Position numbers and translations under genes: made by a program | The notes under the pieces: model-generated | The model's database searches: none | What the model was told of the DNA's origin: nothing | Seen by the model: the letters and a program-made list of their open reading frames with translations, nothing else | Part shown: positions 1 through 5,841 of the stretch, piece by piece | How the letters are laid out: the number at the start of each line of letters is the position of its first letter | Position numbering within the stretch: position 1 is the first letter of the stretch | Source: an uncultured Oscillospiraceae bacterium | GTDB taxonomy: Bacteria > Bacillota > Clostridia > Oscillospirales > Oscillospiraceae | Direction of reading: 5' to 3' | DNA: 6,558 nt | Assembly: GCA_934561725.1 (NCBI GenBank) | Contig: CAKTGW010000068.1 | Span: 1 to 6,558, forward strand

Positions 1-13
1 AGAGGACCGTGAA

Positions 14-568
14 TCAAAGAAGAAAAACAAGCGTATGGCGCTCCAAGTGCTGCTCATTGAGCGTGGCGGTGAACCGGCTGGCGACCTCCTTGGGATCGGG
101 CTGGAAATCTGCCGTGGTCGGGGGGACAATGACCAGCTCACCGTCGTAATTGCGGACATAGTTGCCGTACTCTACAAAGTAGGGAGCGATGGCCATGACC
201 TGATCCCCGGGGTTGAGCAGCGTCTTCAAAATGATATTCAGTCCGGAGGCGGCGCCGACAGTCATGATGATATTTCCGGCGGTATAGTCCGTACCAAAGC
301 GGCGGTTGAGGGAGTCGGCAATGGCTGTGCGCACATCCTCATAGCCGGCGTTGGACATGTAGCCATGCACCATCGTGCTCTCTTCATTTTCCAGAATATC
401 ATAAATTGCTTCCTTGACCTGAGCGGGAGCGGGGAAGTTCGGATTGCCGAGACTGAAATCATATACATTTTCGCGGCCATAGAGCGCAGCCAGCCGGTTG
501 CCCTCTTCGAACATGGCGCGGATGGCGCTGTTTCCCTGGGCAAGCCGCATCATTTTTTCGGAAATCAT
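14..568 (-). pseudogene. Class I/II PLP-dependent aminotransferase, N-terminal fragment (3' part lost)
   Basis: The 184-residue product matches the start of a fold-type I aminotransferase (aspartate aminotransferase-like, normally about 390-400 aa). Visible: the N-terminal arm with YDFSLGNPNFPAP (36-48), HGYMSNAGYEDVR (68-80), and the cofactor-phosphate loop TVGAASGLN (103-111) followed by NPGDQVMAIAPYF (119-131). Family resemblance holds to about DFQPDPKEVASRFTA (154-168). There the family would continue with a TKAVIVN-like strand and PNNPTG, the latter expected around residue 178. Instead the frame reads an unrelated 16 residues and stops at TGA 14-16. The Asp/Tyr cofactor residues and the Schiff-base lysine are therefore absent, and activity is unlikely. 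The ATG at 566-568 follows AGGAG (577-581) at 8-nt spacing, and a good promoter lies upstream, so the 5' end looks intact. Only 13 bases lie beyond the stop, so a displaced 3' half cannot be seen. Substrate is not predictable. Confidence 0.82.
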
Positions 569-612
569 CTATGTCACTCCTTGATGAGAATATATGTATA
601 GTCAATCAACTT

Positions 613-641
613 ATTTTAGCACGAAAGAGGGCGGATTACAA
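613..641 (-). promoter_or_regulatory. Sigma-A-type promoter of the aminotransferase gene
   Basis: On the minus strand a -35 TTGTAA (636-641) is separated by 17 nt from a -10 TAAAAT (613-618), which carries the extended TG motif one base upstream (TGCTAAAAT). Predicted transcription starts near 606, giving a leader of about 38 nt before the ATG at 568. Nothing in that leader suggests a riboswitch. Confidence 0.7.
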
Positions 642-644
642 CTG

Positions 645-676
645 TAACCGATGTGATTTGTATCGATCATCGGTTA
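645..676. repeat. Perfect 9-bp inverted repeat, candidate operator between divergent promoters
   Basis: TAACCGATG (645-653) is matched exactly by its reverse complement CATCGGTTA (668-676) with 14 nt between the arms; the gap itself holds the palindrome ATCGAT (662-667). The left arm starts 3 bp upstream of the aminotransferase -35, and the right arm ends 34 bp upstream of the gltX -35. There is no U-tract, so it is not an obvious terminator. The position suits a dimeric regulator acting on the minus-strand gene. The regulator is unknown. Confidence 0.5.
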
Positions 677-692
677 AATTTAAGGTAAACAG

Positions 693-711
693 AGCCGGAC
701 GGGGCCCGGCT
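693..711. repeat. Short GC-rich dyad touching the gltX -35 box
   Basis: AGCCGG (693-698) and CCGGCT (706-711) are perfect 6-bp arms around a 7-nt centre. The last base of the right arm is the first base of the gltX -35 hexamer TTGACA. It could be a protein-binding site or chance in GC-rich DNA; without a following T-run it is not a terminator. Confidence 0.25.
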
Positions 712-740
712 TGACAAGAGAGGTATGCAGAGAATATAAT
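711..740 (+). promoter_or_regulatory. Consensus sigma-A promoter of gltX
   Basis: Both hexamers are perfect: TTGACA (711-716) and TATAAT (735-740), 18 nt apart. Transcription should start near 747, leaving a leader of about 32 nt, too short for a T-box. This is the strongest promoter in the window and fits constitutive high expression of an aminoacyl-tRNA synthetase. Confidence 0.88.
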
Positions 741-778
741 CAGATAACAGAATTTACATCACCCGAAGGGAGATACAA

Positions 779-2266
779 ATGAGCATAGATACAAAATGGT
801 TTGAGGAGATGGAAGCGCGCATTCCCAAGGGAAAGGTGCGTACCCGCTTTGCTCCCAGCCCCACGGGATATATGCACGTGGGCAACCTGCGCACGGCCCT
901 GTATACATGGCTGATCGCCCGTAAGGCCGGCGGTACGTTTATTTTCCGCCTGGAGGATACAGATCAGTCCAGACAGGTAGAGGGCGCGGCCGAGCTGATC
1001 TATCGCACCATGGCCGAGTGCGGACTGAATCACGATGAGGGACCGGATGTGGGCGGCCCTGTGGGCCCGTATATCCAGACCCAGCGCCGGGAGCTGTATG
1101 GAAAATATGCAGAGCTTCTGGTCGAGCGCGGACATGCCTATTACTGCTTCTGTGAGAAGTCTGAGTCTGAGGAGGACTCCGGTGAGTTTGACCGCGCGGC
1201 AGATCCCTGCCGCTGCCTGAGCGCGGAAGAGGTGGCTGCCAATCTGGCGGCCGGAAAGCCCTATGTGATCCGCCAGAAAATCCCCACTGAAGGAACGACT
1301 ACGTTTTCTGACGCCTCTTTCGGTGATATCACGGTGGAAAACAAGACCCTGGACGATCAGGTGCTGATCAAGCGGGACGGCATGCCCACATATAATTTTG
1401 CCAATGTTGTGGATGACCACCTGATGGGCATTACCCATGTGGTGCGGGGCAGCGAATACCTGTCCAGTGCGCCCAAGTATAATCTGCTGTATGAGGGCTT
1501 CGGCTGGGAAATTCCCACCTATGTTCACTGCTCTCCGGTCATGCGCGATGCACAGCATAAGATGTCCAAGCGCCACGGTGATCCTTCCTATGAGGACCTG
1601 CGGGCTATGGGCTATGTGACCGAGGCGATCCTGAACTATGTGGCTCTTCTGGGCTGGTCTCCCAAGGGAGAGATCGCAGAGAAGGAGTTCTTTACTCTGG
1701 ATGAGCTGGTGCAGGCCTTTGATATTTCCGGTATTTCCAAGTCCCCGGCCATTTTCGATATGGCCAAGCTGGATTATTTTAATGCTAATTATCTGCGGGC
1801 TATGGACAGCGCTGCATTTGCGGAGATCGCACGGCCCTATATCCGCAGCGCCATTCCGGACGAGACAATCGATGCCGATGCGCTGGCGGCCCTGCTGCAG
1901 CCCCGCTGCGAGAAGCTCAGTGAGATCCCGGAAAAAATTGGGTTCTTTGCGTCTCTGCCGGAGTATGATGCCGAGCTGTTTGTGCATAAAAAGTCCAAGT
2001 CCGACCGAGAATCTGCCAAGGAAATGCTCCAGTGCGTGATCCCGGAGCTGGAGGCACTGCCCCAGTGGACAGATGAAGCCATTCTGGAGGTCTTTACCGG
2101 AATTGCCGCGGAGAAGGAAGTAAAAAATGCCAAGCTCATGTGGCCGGTGCGTATTGCCGCTGCCGGACAGGCAGTTACCCCCGGCGGTGCTGTGGAGATC
2201 TGCCGCATTCTGGGCCGGGAGGAGTGCCTCCGCCGCCTGCGGTTTGGCCTGGAAAAGCTGGCCTGA
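779..2266 (+). CDS. gltX: Glutamate--tRNA ligase (GluRS)
   Basis: Cytoplasmic class I aminoacyl-tRNA synthetase that attaches glutamate to tRNA-Glu using ATP. At 495 aa it is the usual bacterial length and looks complete. The Rossmann catalytic core opens with TRFAPSPTGYMHVGNLR (22-38), containing the HIGH-type signature HVGN (33-36). FRLEDTDQSR (56-65) is the glutamate/ATP-binding strand, and KMSKRHGD (261-268) is the KMSKS loop. A zinc-type insertion has two Cys pairs, C123/C125 and C144/C146. The region from about 330 to the end is the helical anticodon-binding domain, ending in the family-typical WPVRIAAAGQAVTPGG and ILGREE. The ATG at 779 follows AAGGGAG (766-772) with 6-nt spacing. It is transcribed alone from the promoter at 711-740 and ends at the hairpin 2316-2357. 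In Firmicutes such an enzyme is commonly non-discriminating and also charges tRNA-Gln, with GatCAB correcting it; that is family knowledge and not visible here. Confidence 0.97.
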   Translation: MSIDTKWFEEMEARIPKGKVRTRFAPSPTGYMHVGNLRTALYTWLIARKAGGTFIFRLEDTDQSRQVEGAAELIYRTMAECGLNHDEGPDVGGPVGPYIQTQRRELYGKYAELLVERGHAYYCFCEKSESEEDSGEFDRAADPCRCLSAEEVAANLAAGKPYVIRQKIPTEGTTTFSDASFGDITVENKTLDDQVLIKRDGMPTYNFANVVDDHLMGITHVVRGSEYLSSAPKYNLLYEGFGWEIPTYVHCSPVMRDAQHKMSKRHGDPSYEDLRAMGYVTEAILNYVALLGWSPKGEIAEKEFFTLDELVQAFDISGISKSPAIFDMAKLDYFNANYLRAMDSAAFAEIARPYIRSAIPDETIDADALAALLQPRCEKLSEIPEKIGFFASLPEYDAELFVHKKSKSDRESAKEMLQCVIPELEALPQWTDEAILEVFTGIAAEKEVKNAKLMWPVRIAAAGQAVTPGGAVEICRILGREECLRRLRFGLEKLA

Positions 2267-2309
2267 GGTTCATGACCGGCGGTTTTCCAGAATTTTCTGA
2301 AAAAAGATA

Positions 2310-2339
2310 AAATGAAAAACACCCTTTCGAGCCATACTG
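2310..2339 (+). promoter_or_regulatory. Possible sigma-G (forespore) promoter for ypeB
   Basis: AAATG (2310-2314) and CATACTG (2333-2339) are 18 nt apart. They fit the Bacillus sigma-G consensus as I recall it (GHATR, 18 nt, CATWHTA) with one mismatch in each box. The -10 lies in the loop of the gltX terminator, so transcription would start near 2346, past the 5' stem arm, and the terminator could not form in the ypeB mRNA. The leader would be only about 15 nt, with the ribosome binding site almost at the 5' end. This is a speculative match to a degenerate consensus. Confidence 0.25.
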
Positions 2340-2357
2340 ACTCTGAAAGGGTGTTTT
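2316..2357. terminator. Intrinsic terminator after gltX, probably bidirectional
   Basis: A 13-bp perfect stem pairs 2316-2328 (AAAACACCCTTTC) with 2345-2357 (GAAAGGGTGTTTT) around a 16-nt loop. On the plus strand the 3' arm ends in TTTT followed by GTT; on the minus strand the opposite side gives a run of five T. It begins 49 nt after the gltX stop codon. The 3' arm also carries the AAAGGG ribosome binding site of ypeB, whose ATG starts 3 nt after the stem. Confidence 0.8.
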
Positions 2358-2360
2358 GTT

Positions 2361-3698
2361 ATGATGAAGAAAAAAACAGCAGTTCTGATCATATCTGTTC
2401 TTGTTCTGGCACTGGCCGTAAGCTCTGTGCTGGCCTGGAGCAGCTACCGCCGGGCAGAGGCTCTGGAGAATGCGTTGGCGCTGAGCCATCATCACGCTTT
2501 TGCGGAGCTGGTCACAGGAATTTCTGAGCTGGATACGGCCCTGCAGAAGAGTCTCTATGCCCGGAGCCCCACAGTCATCAGTGCTGTGTGCACAGAGGTG
2601 TTCGGCAAGGCCATGACGGCCCAGATGTCTCTGGGCTCTCTGCCTTTTTCTACCCAGGAGCTGGAGAAAACAGCGGCTTTTATCAGCCGGGTGGGAGATT
2701 ATGCATACAGCCTTTCCAGAAGCGGAAGGGCCTACACAGCAGAGGAGGAAGAAAATCTGCACGAGCTGTCACAGACGGCATCAGCATTGGCAGAGAATTT
2801 CCGAACTCTTCAGACTCAGATCGCAGAGGGCGGTATCAGTATGGACAAGTTGCGTCTGGCGGCATCCCGGATGGATGAGGCCGAAGAGCGCGCAGTGGGT
2901 GAGACGCTGGGGGACAGTATGCGGCTGATCGAGGAAGAATTTCCGGAGATCCCGTCTCTGATCTATGACGGTCCCTTCTCCGAGCATATCAAGGACGCCT
3001 CTCCGCGCCTTCTGGAGGGAGAAGTGCGCGTATCTGAGGCTGAAGCGAAAAAATCTGCCGCCGTGTTTTTGAACTTGAAGGAGGCTGAACTGCAAAGCCT
3101 TGGAAAATCCGGAAGCCAGATCCCATGCTATTATTTCACCGCGGGGGATATAACTGTAGAGGTGACGGAGCAGGGCGGCCGGGTCATGAATTTTCTGAGC
3201 GCCTATCGGCCGGAAAAGGCTGCCATGGGAGCAAAAGAGGCCGGCGCGATTGCCAGAAGATTTTTGACAGAGCGGGGCTATGAGGACATGGCGGAGAGCT
3301 ATCATATGATCCAGGAGAATATCTGTACGATCAACTTTGCCTATCAGCAGGACGATGTGATCTGCTACCCGGATTTGATCAAGGTTTCTGTGGCGCTGGA
3401 CAGCGGCATGGTCGTGGGCTTTGAGAGCGCAGGGTATATTTCATCCCATACCATGCGCAGCATGCCCCAGGTCCGGGTGGAGCGGGCAGAGGCGCAGAAG
3501 CAGGTGGGAGAACTGATGGTGGACAGCTGCCGGCTGGCGCTGATCCCTACAGCGGGCAAATATGAGAAGCTCTGCTATGAATTCGTATGCGCAGATACCA
3601 ACGGCGGAGAATATATCATCTATGTCAACGCCGAAAGCGGACAGCAGGAAAAGATCCTGATTCTGCTGGAAGATGAGAACGGCAGTCTGACCATATGA
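2361..3698 (+). CDS. ypeB: Spore germination protein YpeB
   Basis: YpeB is a membrane-anchored spore protein that, in Bacillus, stabilises and localises the cortex-lytic enzyme SleB in the spore inner membrane region, each needing the other. The 445-residue product is the normal length. Residues 1-5 are basic, 6-26 form one hydrophobic anchor, and about 30-190 are a helical, Glu/Ala-rich region. From about 195 come the family hallmark YDGPFSEHI (202-210) and PepSY-like repeats: about 222-285, 287-355 with YPDLIKVSVALDSGMVVGFE (336-355), and a last one ending EYIIYVNAESGQQEKIL (417-433). The first ATG (2361) fits best: AAAGGG (2346-2351) is 9 nt upstream, against 12 nt for the ATG at 2364. The site is inside the terminator stem 2316-2357. 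No sleB lies adjacent; gltX is upstream and a convergent sanA-like gene is downstream. Forespore-specific expression is expected from family knowledge. Confidence 0.93.
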   Translation: MMKKKTAVLIISVLVLALAVSSVLAWSSYRRAEALENALALSHHHAFAELVTGISELDTALQKSLYARSPTVISAVCTEVFGKAMTAQMSLGSLPFSTQELEKTAAFISRVGDYAYSLSRSGRAYTAEEEENLHELSQTASALAENFRTLQTQIAEGGISMDKLRLAASRMDEAEERAVGETLGDSMRLIEEEFPEIPSLIYDGPFSEHIKDASPRLLEGEVRVSEAEAKKSAAVFLNLKEAELQSLGKSGSQIPCYYFTAGDITVEVTEQGGRVMNFLSAYRPEKAAMGAKEAGAIARRFLTERGYEDMAESYHMIQENICTINFAYQQDDVICYPDLIKVSVALDSGMVVGFESAGYISSHTMRSMPQVRVERAEAQKQVGELMVDSCRLALIPTAGKYEKLCYEFVCADTNGGEYIIYVNAESGQQEKILILLEDENGSLTI

Positions 3699-3732
3699 AA
3701 AAAGCCCCGGAAGCCGATCAGACTTCCGGGGC
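3698..3732 (-). terminator. Intrinsic terminator of the sanA-like gene
   Basis: A perfect 10-bp GC-rich stem pairs GCCCCGGAAG (3704-3713) with CTTCCGGGGC (3723-3732), loop 9 nt. On the minus strand it is followed by six T (3698-3703), and it begins 10 nt after the sanA-like stop codon. On the plus strand there is no T-run, so it would end ypeB transcripts poorly. The T-run overlaps the last base of the ypeB TGA, so the convergent genes share a very tight end. Confidence 0.88.
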
Positions 3733-3742
3733 CGATGTGTGT

Positions 3743-4429
3743 TCAGCCGACAGTGACATTGCCGTCACCGGAGACGGGAATAACATCGCCCAGACAGGTG
3801 GGCTGCACGTCGAACAGAACATAGAAAAAGTCCTTGATCCGGGCCAGCACCTCGCGTCCGTCCCTGTAAAGCTGGCCACCATAGGGGCGCAGATCTGAGG
3901 CAACGCCCCAGGCATCCAGCCCCAGGGCGCGGGCGGCATATATGGCGCGGTACAGATGGTACTGCTGAGTGACTATGATGACCTTGCGGCAGGCAAAGAT
4001 ATCTCTGGCGCGATAGACGCTTTCATAGGTGGAAAAACCCGCGTGATCCATGAAGAGATCCTCGGAGGGGACGCCGTTATCCAGACACCAGCTGCGCATG
4101 ACATTGACCTCATCGTAGTATTCGCGCCCATGGTCGCCGCTGACGATGATTTTAGGCGCCGCACCGGCGTCATAGAGCTCCACAGCACGGGTCAGGCGGT
4201 CGGCAAGCATGGGGCTTGGCGTGTTGTTGGCCCAGACGGCACAGCCGAGTACAAGAATGCAGTCGGCGTCCTCGGTTTGGGCGGCTTGCTCCGGTGTGAG
4301 AATATAGGACGAAGCGCTGCGGCAGATATACAGGTTCAGGCCGATGACTGCGGCGGTAAGCAGCAGCCCGGCCGCCAGAAGCAATGCCGTCAGACGGAGA
4401 AGAATATGCTTTAAGGAGTGCTTTTTCAT
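3743..4429 (-). CDS. SanA/YdcF-family (DUF218, ElyC-like) membrane-anchored protein
   Basis: The 228-residue product belongs to the DUF218 family (Pfam PF02698), close to SanA of about 239 aa, whose E. coli member affects vancomycin exclusion at high temperature. A basic start (MKKHSLKH) and a hydrophobic segment at about 9-33 suggest an anchor with the rest outside the membrane. Family blocks in order: DCILVLGCAV (56-65), RLTRAVELYDAG (78-89), PKIIVSGDHG (92-101), DEVNVMRSWCLDNGVP (106-121), STYESVYRARDIF (133-145), VIIVTQQYHLYRAIYAARALG (150-170), and a tail with GDVIPVSGDG (214-223). The ATG at 4427-4429 has only a weak GCAGG-like site 8 nt upstream. It is monocistronic, with promoters at 4463-4533 and a terminator at 3698-3732. 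The biochemical activity of the family is not settled; an envelope or cell-wall role is plausible. It is closer to SanA than to E. coli YdcF by its N-terminal anchor and GDxIPxSGDG tail. Confidence 0.88.
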   Translation of the reverse strand: MKKHSLKHILLRLTALLLAAGLLLTAAVIGLNLYICRSASSYILTPEQAAQTEDADCILVLGCAVWANNTPSPMLADRLTRAVELYDAGAAPKIIVSGDHGREYYDEVNVMRSWCLDNGVPSEDLFMDHAGFSTYESVYRARDIFACRKVIIVTQQYHLYRAIYAARALGLDAWGVASDLRPYGGQLYRDGREVLARIKDFFYVLFDVQPTCLGDVIPVSGDGNVTVG

Positions 4430-4462
4430 GTAGAAAACCTGCCTGTACAGAAATACCGTTTC

Positions 4463-4491
4463 AGTGTACCACAGATCAATGAAAAAGTCAT
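4463..4491 (-). promoter_or_regulatory. Proximal promoter of the sanA-like gene
   Basis: On the minus strand ATGACT (4486-4491) and TACACT (4463-4468) are 17 nt apart, each matching the sigma-A consensus at 4 of 6 positions, with an extended TG before the -10 (TGGTACACT). Transcription would start near 4456, giving a leader of about 27 nt. Confidence 0.5.
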
Positions 4492-4504
4492 GGAGAAAAT
4501 ATGA

Positions 4505-4533
4505 ATTATAAGCTTACATAATATAGTTTACAT
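4505..4533 (-). promoter_or_regulatory. Second, distal promoter candidate of the sanA-like gene
   Basis: On the minus strand a perfect -10 TATAAT (4505-4510) lies 17 nt from a weak -35 ATGTAA (4528-4533, 3 of 6). The weak -35 coincides with one copy of the TTACATAAT direct repeat, which would suit a promoter that needs an activator. AT-rich DNA makes chance matches likely. Confidence 0.35.
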
Positions 4534-4536
4534 AAT
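4514..4536. repeat. Two direct copies of TTACATAAT, 14 bp apart
   Basis: TTACATAAT occurs at 4514-4522 and again at 4528-4536. They sit upstream of the sanA-like gene, one over the -35 and one in the spacer of the distal promoter candidate. They could be tandem sites for a regulator. The 14-bp step does not match the 11-bp step usual for PhoB/PhoP-type boxes. Confidence 0.35.
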
Positions 4537-4551
4537 TTCGGAGGGCGCATG

Positions 4552-4583
4552 AAAAACCGGACGGCTTTATGGCCGTCCGGTTT
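4552..4583 (-). terminator. Intrinsic terminator of the CNNM/CorC operon
   Basis: The stem pairs 4554-4565 with 4572-4583: nine core pairs, CCGGACGGC with GCCGTCCGG, plus three A-T pairs, around a 6-nt TTTATG loop. Read on the minus strand it ends in five T and starts 4 nt after the stop codon of the upstream gene. A weaker T-rich stretch on the plus side could make it partly bidirectional. Confidence 0.87.
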
Positions 4584-4587
4584 GGCT

Positions 4588-5841
4588 TTATTTGTTTTCT
4601 GCCGGAGGATTGACCCGGACAGTCAGACGGTCAACGCGCAGACCGTCCATTTTTGTGATGGTAACAGTGAGGTTTTCATAATTGAAGGACTCACCGTCTA
4701 CAGGAAAATGCCCAAGCATTTCTATACACCAGCCGCCGATCGTGGCGCTGTCTGTATCGAAGCTTTCCTCATCCCACTGCATGAGCTCAAGGAAGTCGCT
4801 GATGCTCAGATCGCCGTCCAGCTCATATTCACCGGCGGCCGTCTCAACAACATCGGATTCGATCTCGTCCGTTTCGTCCCAGATCTCACCGACCAGCTGT
4901 TCCAGCACATCCTCCATGGTGATGATGCCCATGCTGCCGCCGTATTCATCGGTGACGACGGCCATATGCGTCTTTTTGCGCTTGAGTTCCCCCAGAACAG
5001 CGGGGAGCTTCATGGTCTTGTAAACATAGCAGGGAGCGATCATGATGCTGCGGATGTCCACATCGCCGCCGTCTACCCGGGCTTTGAAGTAATGGTTCAG
5101 ATACAGAACACCAATGAAGTTGTCAACACTGCCTTCAAAAACGGGAAGCCGGGAATAGGGGGCGTCCTCAATGACGGAGAAGATCTTACTGGGGTCATCG
5201 TCTATGTCGATGGCCAGCATATCCACGCGGGCGGTCATGACCTCGCTGGCGGAAACATCGGAGAAATCCAGAGCCTTTTGCAGCAGCTCAGAGCGGTCCT
5301 CGTCGATCACGCCCTCATCCTCAACGGTCTCTATGATGGATTGGAGCTCTTCCACGGCGGCGTCCTCGTCTTCGGCAGGAGCCTCGCCCATATGGCGGGT
5401 GATCAGGCTGATCAGCCATACGACCAGCGCCACAACGGGACGGAGCAGCCAGGTCAATGCGCGGATGATATAGGCAATGGACAGGGAAAAACGGTTGGCG
5501 TTTTTCTTGGCGAGGATCTTCGGCATGGTCTCACCAAAGATGATGATGAGTACCGTGATGATCGCTGTGGCCACGGCCGTGTACTGTTCGCCGGCAATGA
5601 GGATCGCCACAATAGTGGCAATAGAGGACGACGCGATATTCACCAGATTGTTGCCGATGAGGATGGCGCTGAGCGCGTCGTCAAAGTGCTCCGTGATATA
5701 ATAGGCGGCCCGGGCGCGCCGGTCTCCGGCTTCCATCAGGTTTTCTATGCGGATGCGGTTAGCGGAGGAGAAGGCCATCTCGGCGGCGGAAAAGAAGGCG
5801 GACAGAGCGATGAGTACGAGAAGAATGGCATACCAAATCAT
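4588..5841 (-). CDS. CNNM/CorC-family membrane protein with CBS pair (hemolysin family), complete
   Basis: The 417-residue product has the full architecture of bacterial CNNM (CorC/HlyC, TlyC-like) proteins, thought to move or sense Mg2+ and related divalent cations. The DUF21/CNNM membrane domain covers about 1-150, with hydrophobic segments near 2-22, 56-82, 86-103 and 121-148 and the signatures SAAEMAFSS (18-26), GNNLVN (63-68) and GETMPK (103-108). An acidic linker follows (about 152-185), then two CBS motifs (about 198-255 and 263-322) with TDEYGGSMGIITMEDVLE (297-314), the nucleotide-binding signature of CorC. A C-terminal CorC_HlyC domain (about 335-412) completes it. The ATG at 5839-5841 overlaps the stop of the upstream paralogue (ATGA), and AAGGAGG (5851-5857) lies 9 nt upstream, so translation is probably coupled. 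Older 'hemolysin' names do not imply a toxin. Confidence 0.95.
   Translation of the reverse strand: MIWYAILLVLIALSAFFSAAEMAFSSANRIRIENLMEAGDRRARAAYYITEHFDDALSAILIGNNLVNIASSSIATIVAILIAGEQYTAVATAIITVLIIIFGETMPKILAKKNANRFSLSIAYIIRALTWLLRPVVALVVWLISLITRHMGEAPAEDEDAAVEELQSIIETVEDEGVIDEDRSELLQKALDFSDVSASEVMTARVDMLAIDIDDDPSKIFSVIEDAPYSRLPVFEGSVDNFIGVLYLNHYFKARVDGGDVDIRSIMIAPCYVYKTMKLPAVLGELKRKKTHMAVVTDEYGGSMGIITMEDVLEQLVGEIWDETDEIESDVVETAAGEYELDGDLSISDFLELMQWDEESFDTDSATIGGWCIEMLGHFPVDGESFNYENLTVTITKMDGLRVDRLTVRVNPPAENK

Noticed and set aside
35..601. Plus-strand frame opposite the aminotransferase fragment
   Set aside because: No RBS or domain is seen and it is the complement of recognisable aminotransferase sequence. 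The first 60 bases may be foreign, but they are too short to assign to any gene.
569..778. T-box or other riboswitch ahead of gltX
   Set aside because: The perfect promoter at 711-740 leaves a leader of about 32 nt, and no T-box core sequence or large hairpin set is present.
740..1987. Minus-strand frame of 415 codons inside gltX
   Set aside because: It lies entirely opposite a well-supported GluRS gene apart from about 40 bp, has no family resemblance, and the composition is typical of antisense translation.
3956..4414. Plus-strand frame opposite the sanA-like gene
   Set aside because: The opposite strand carries conserved DUF218 blocks in order over the same bases; the plus frame has no RBS or domain.
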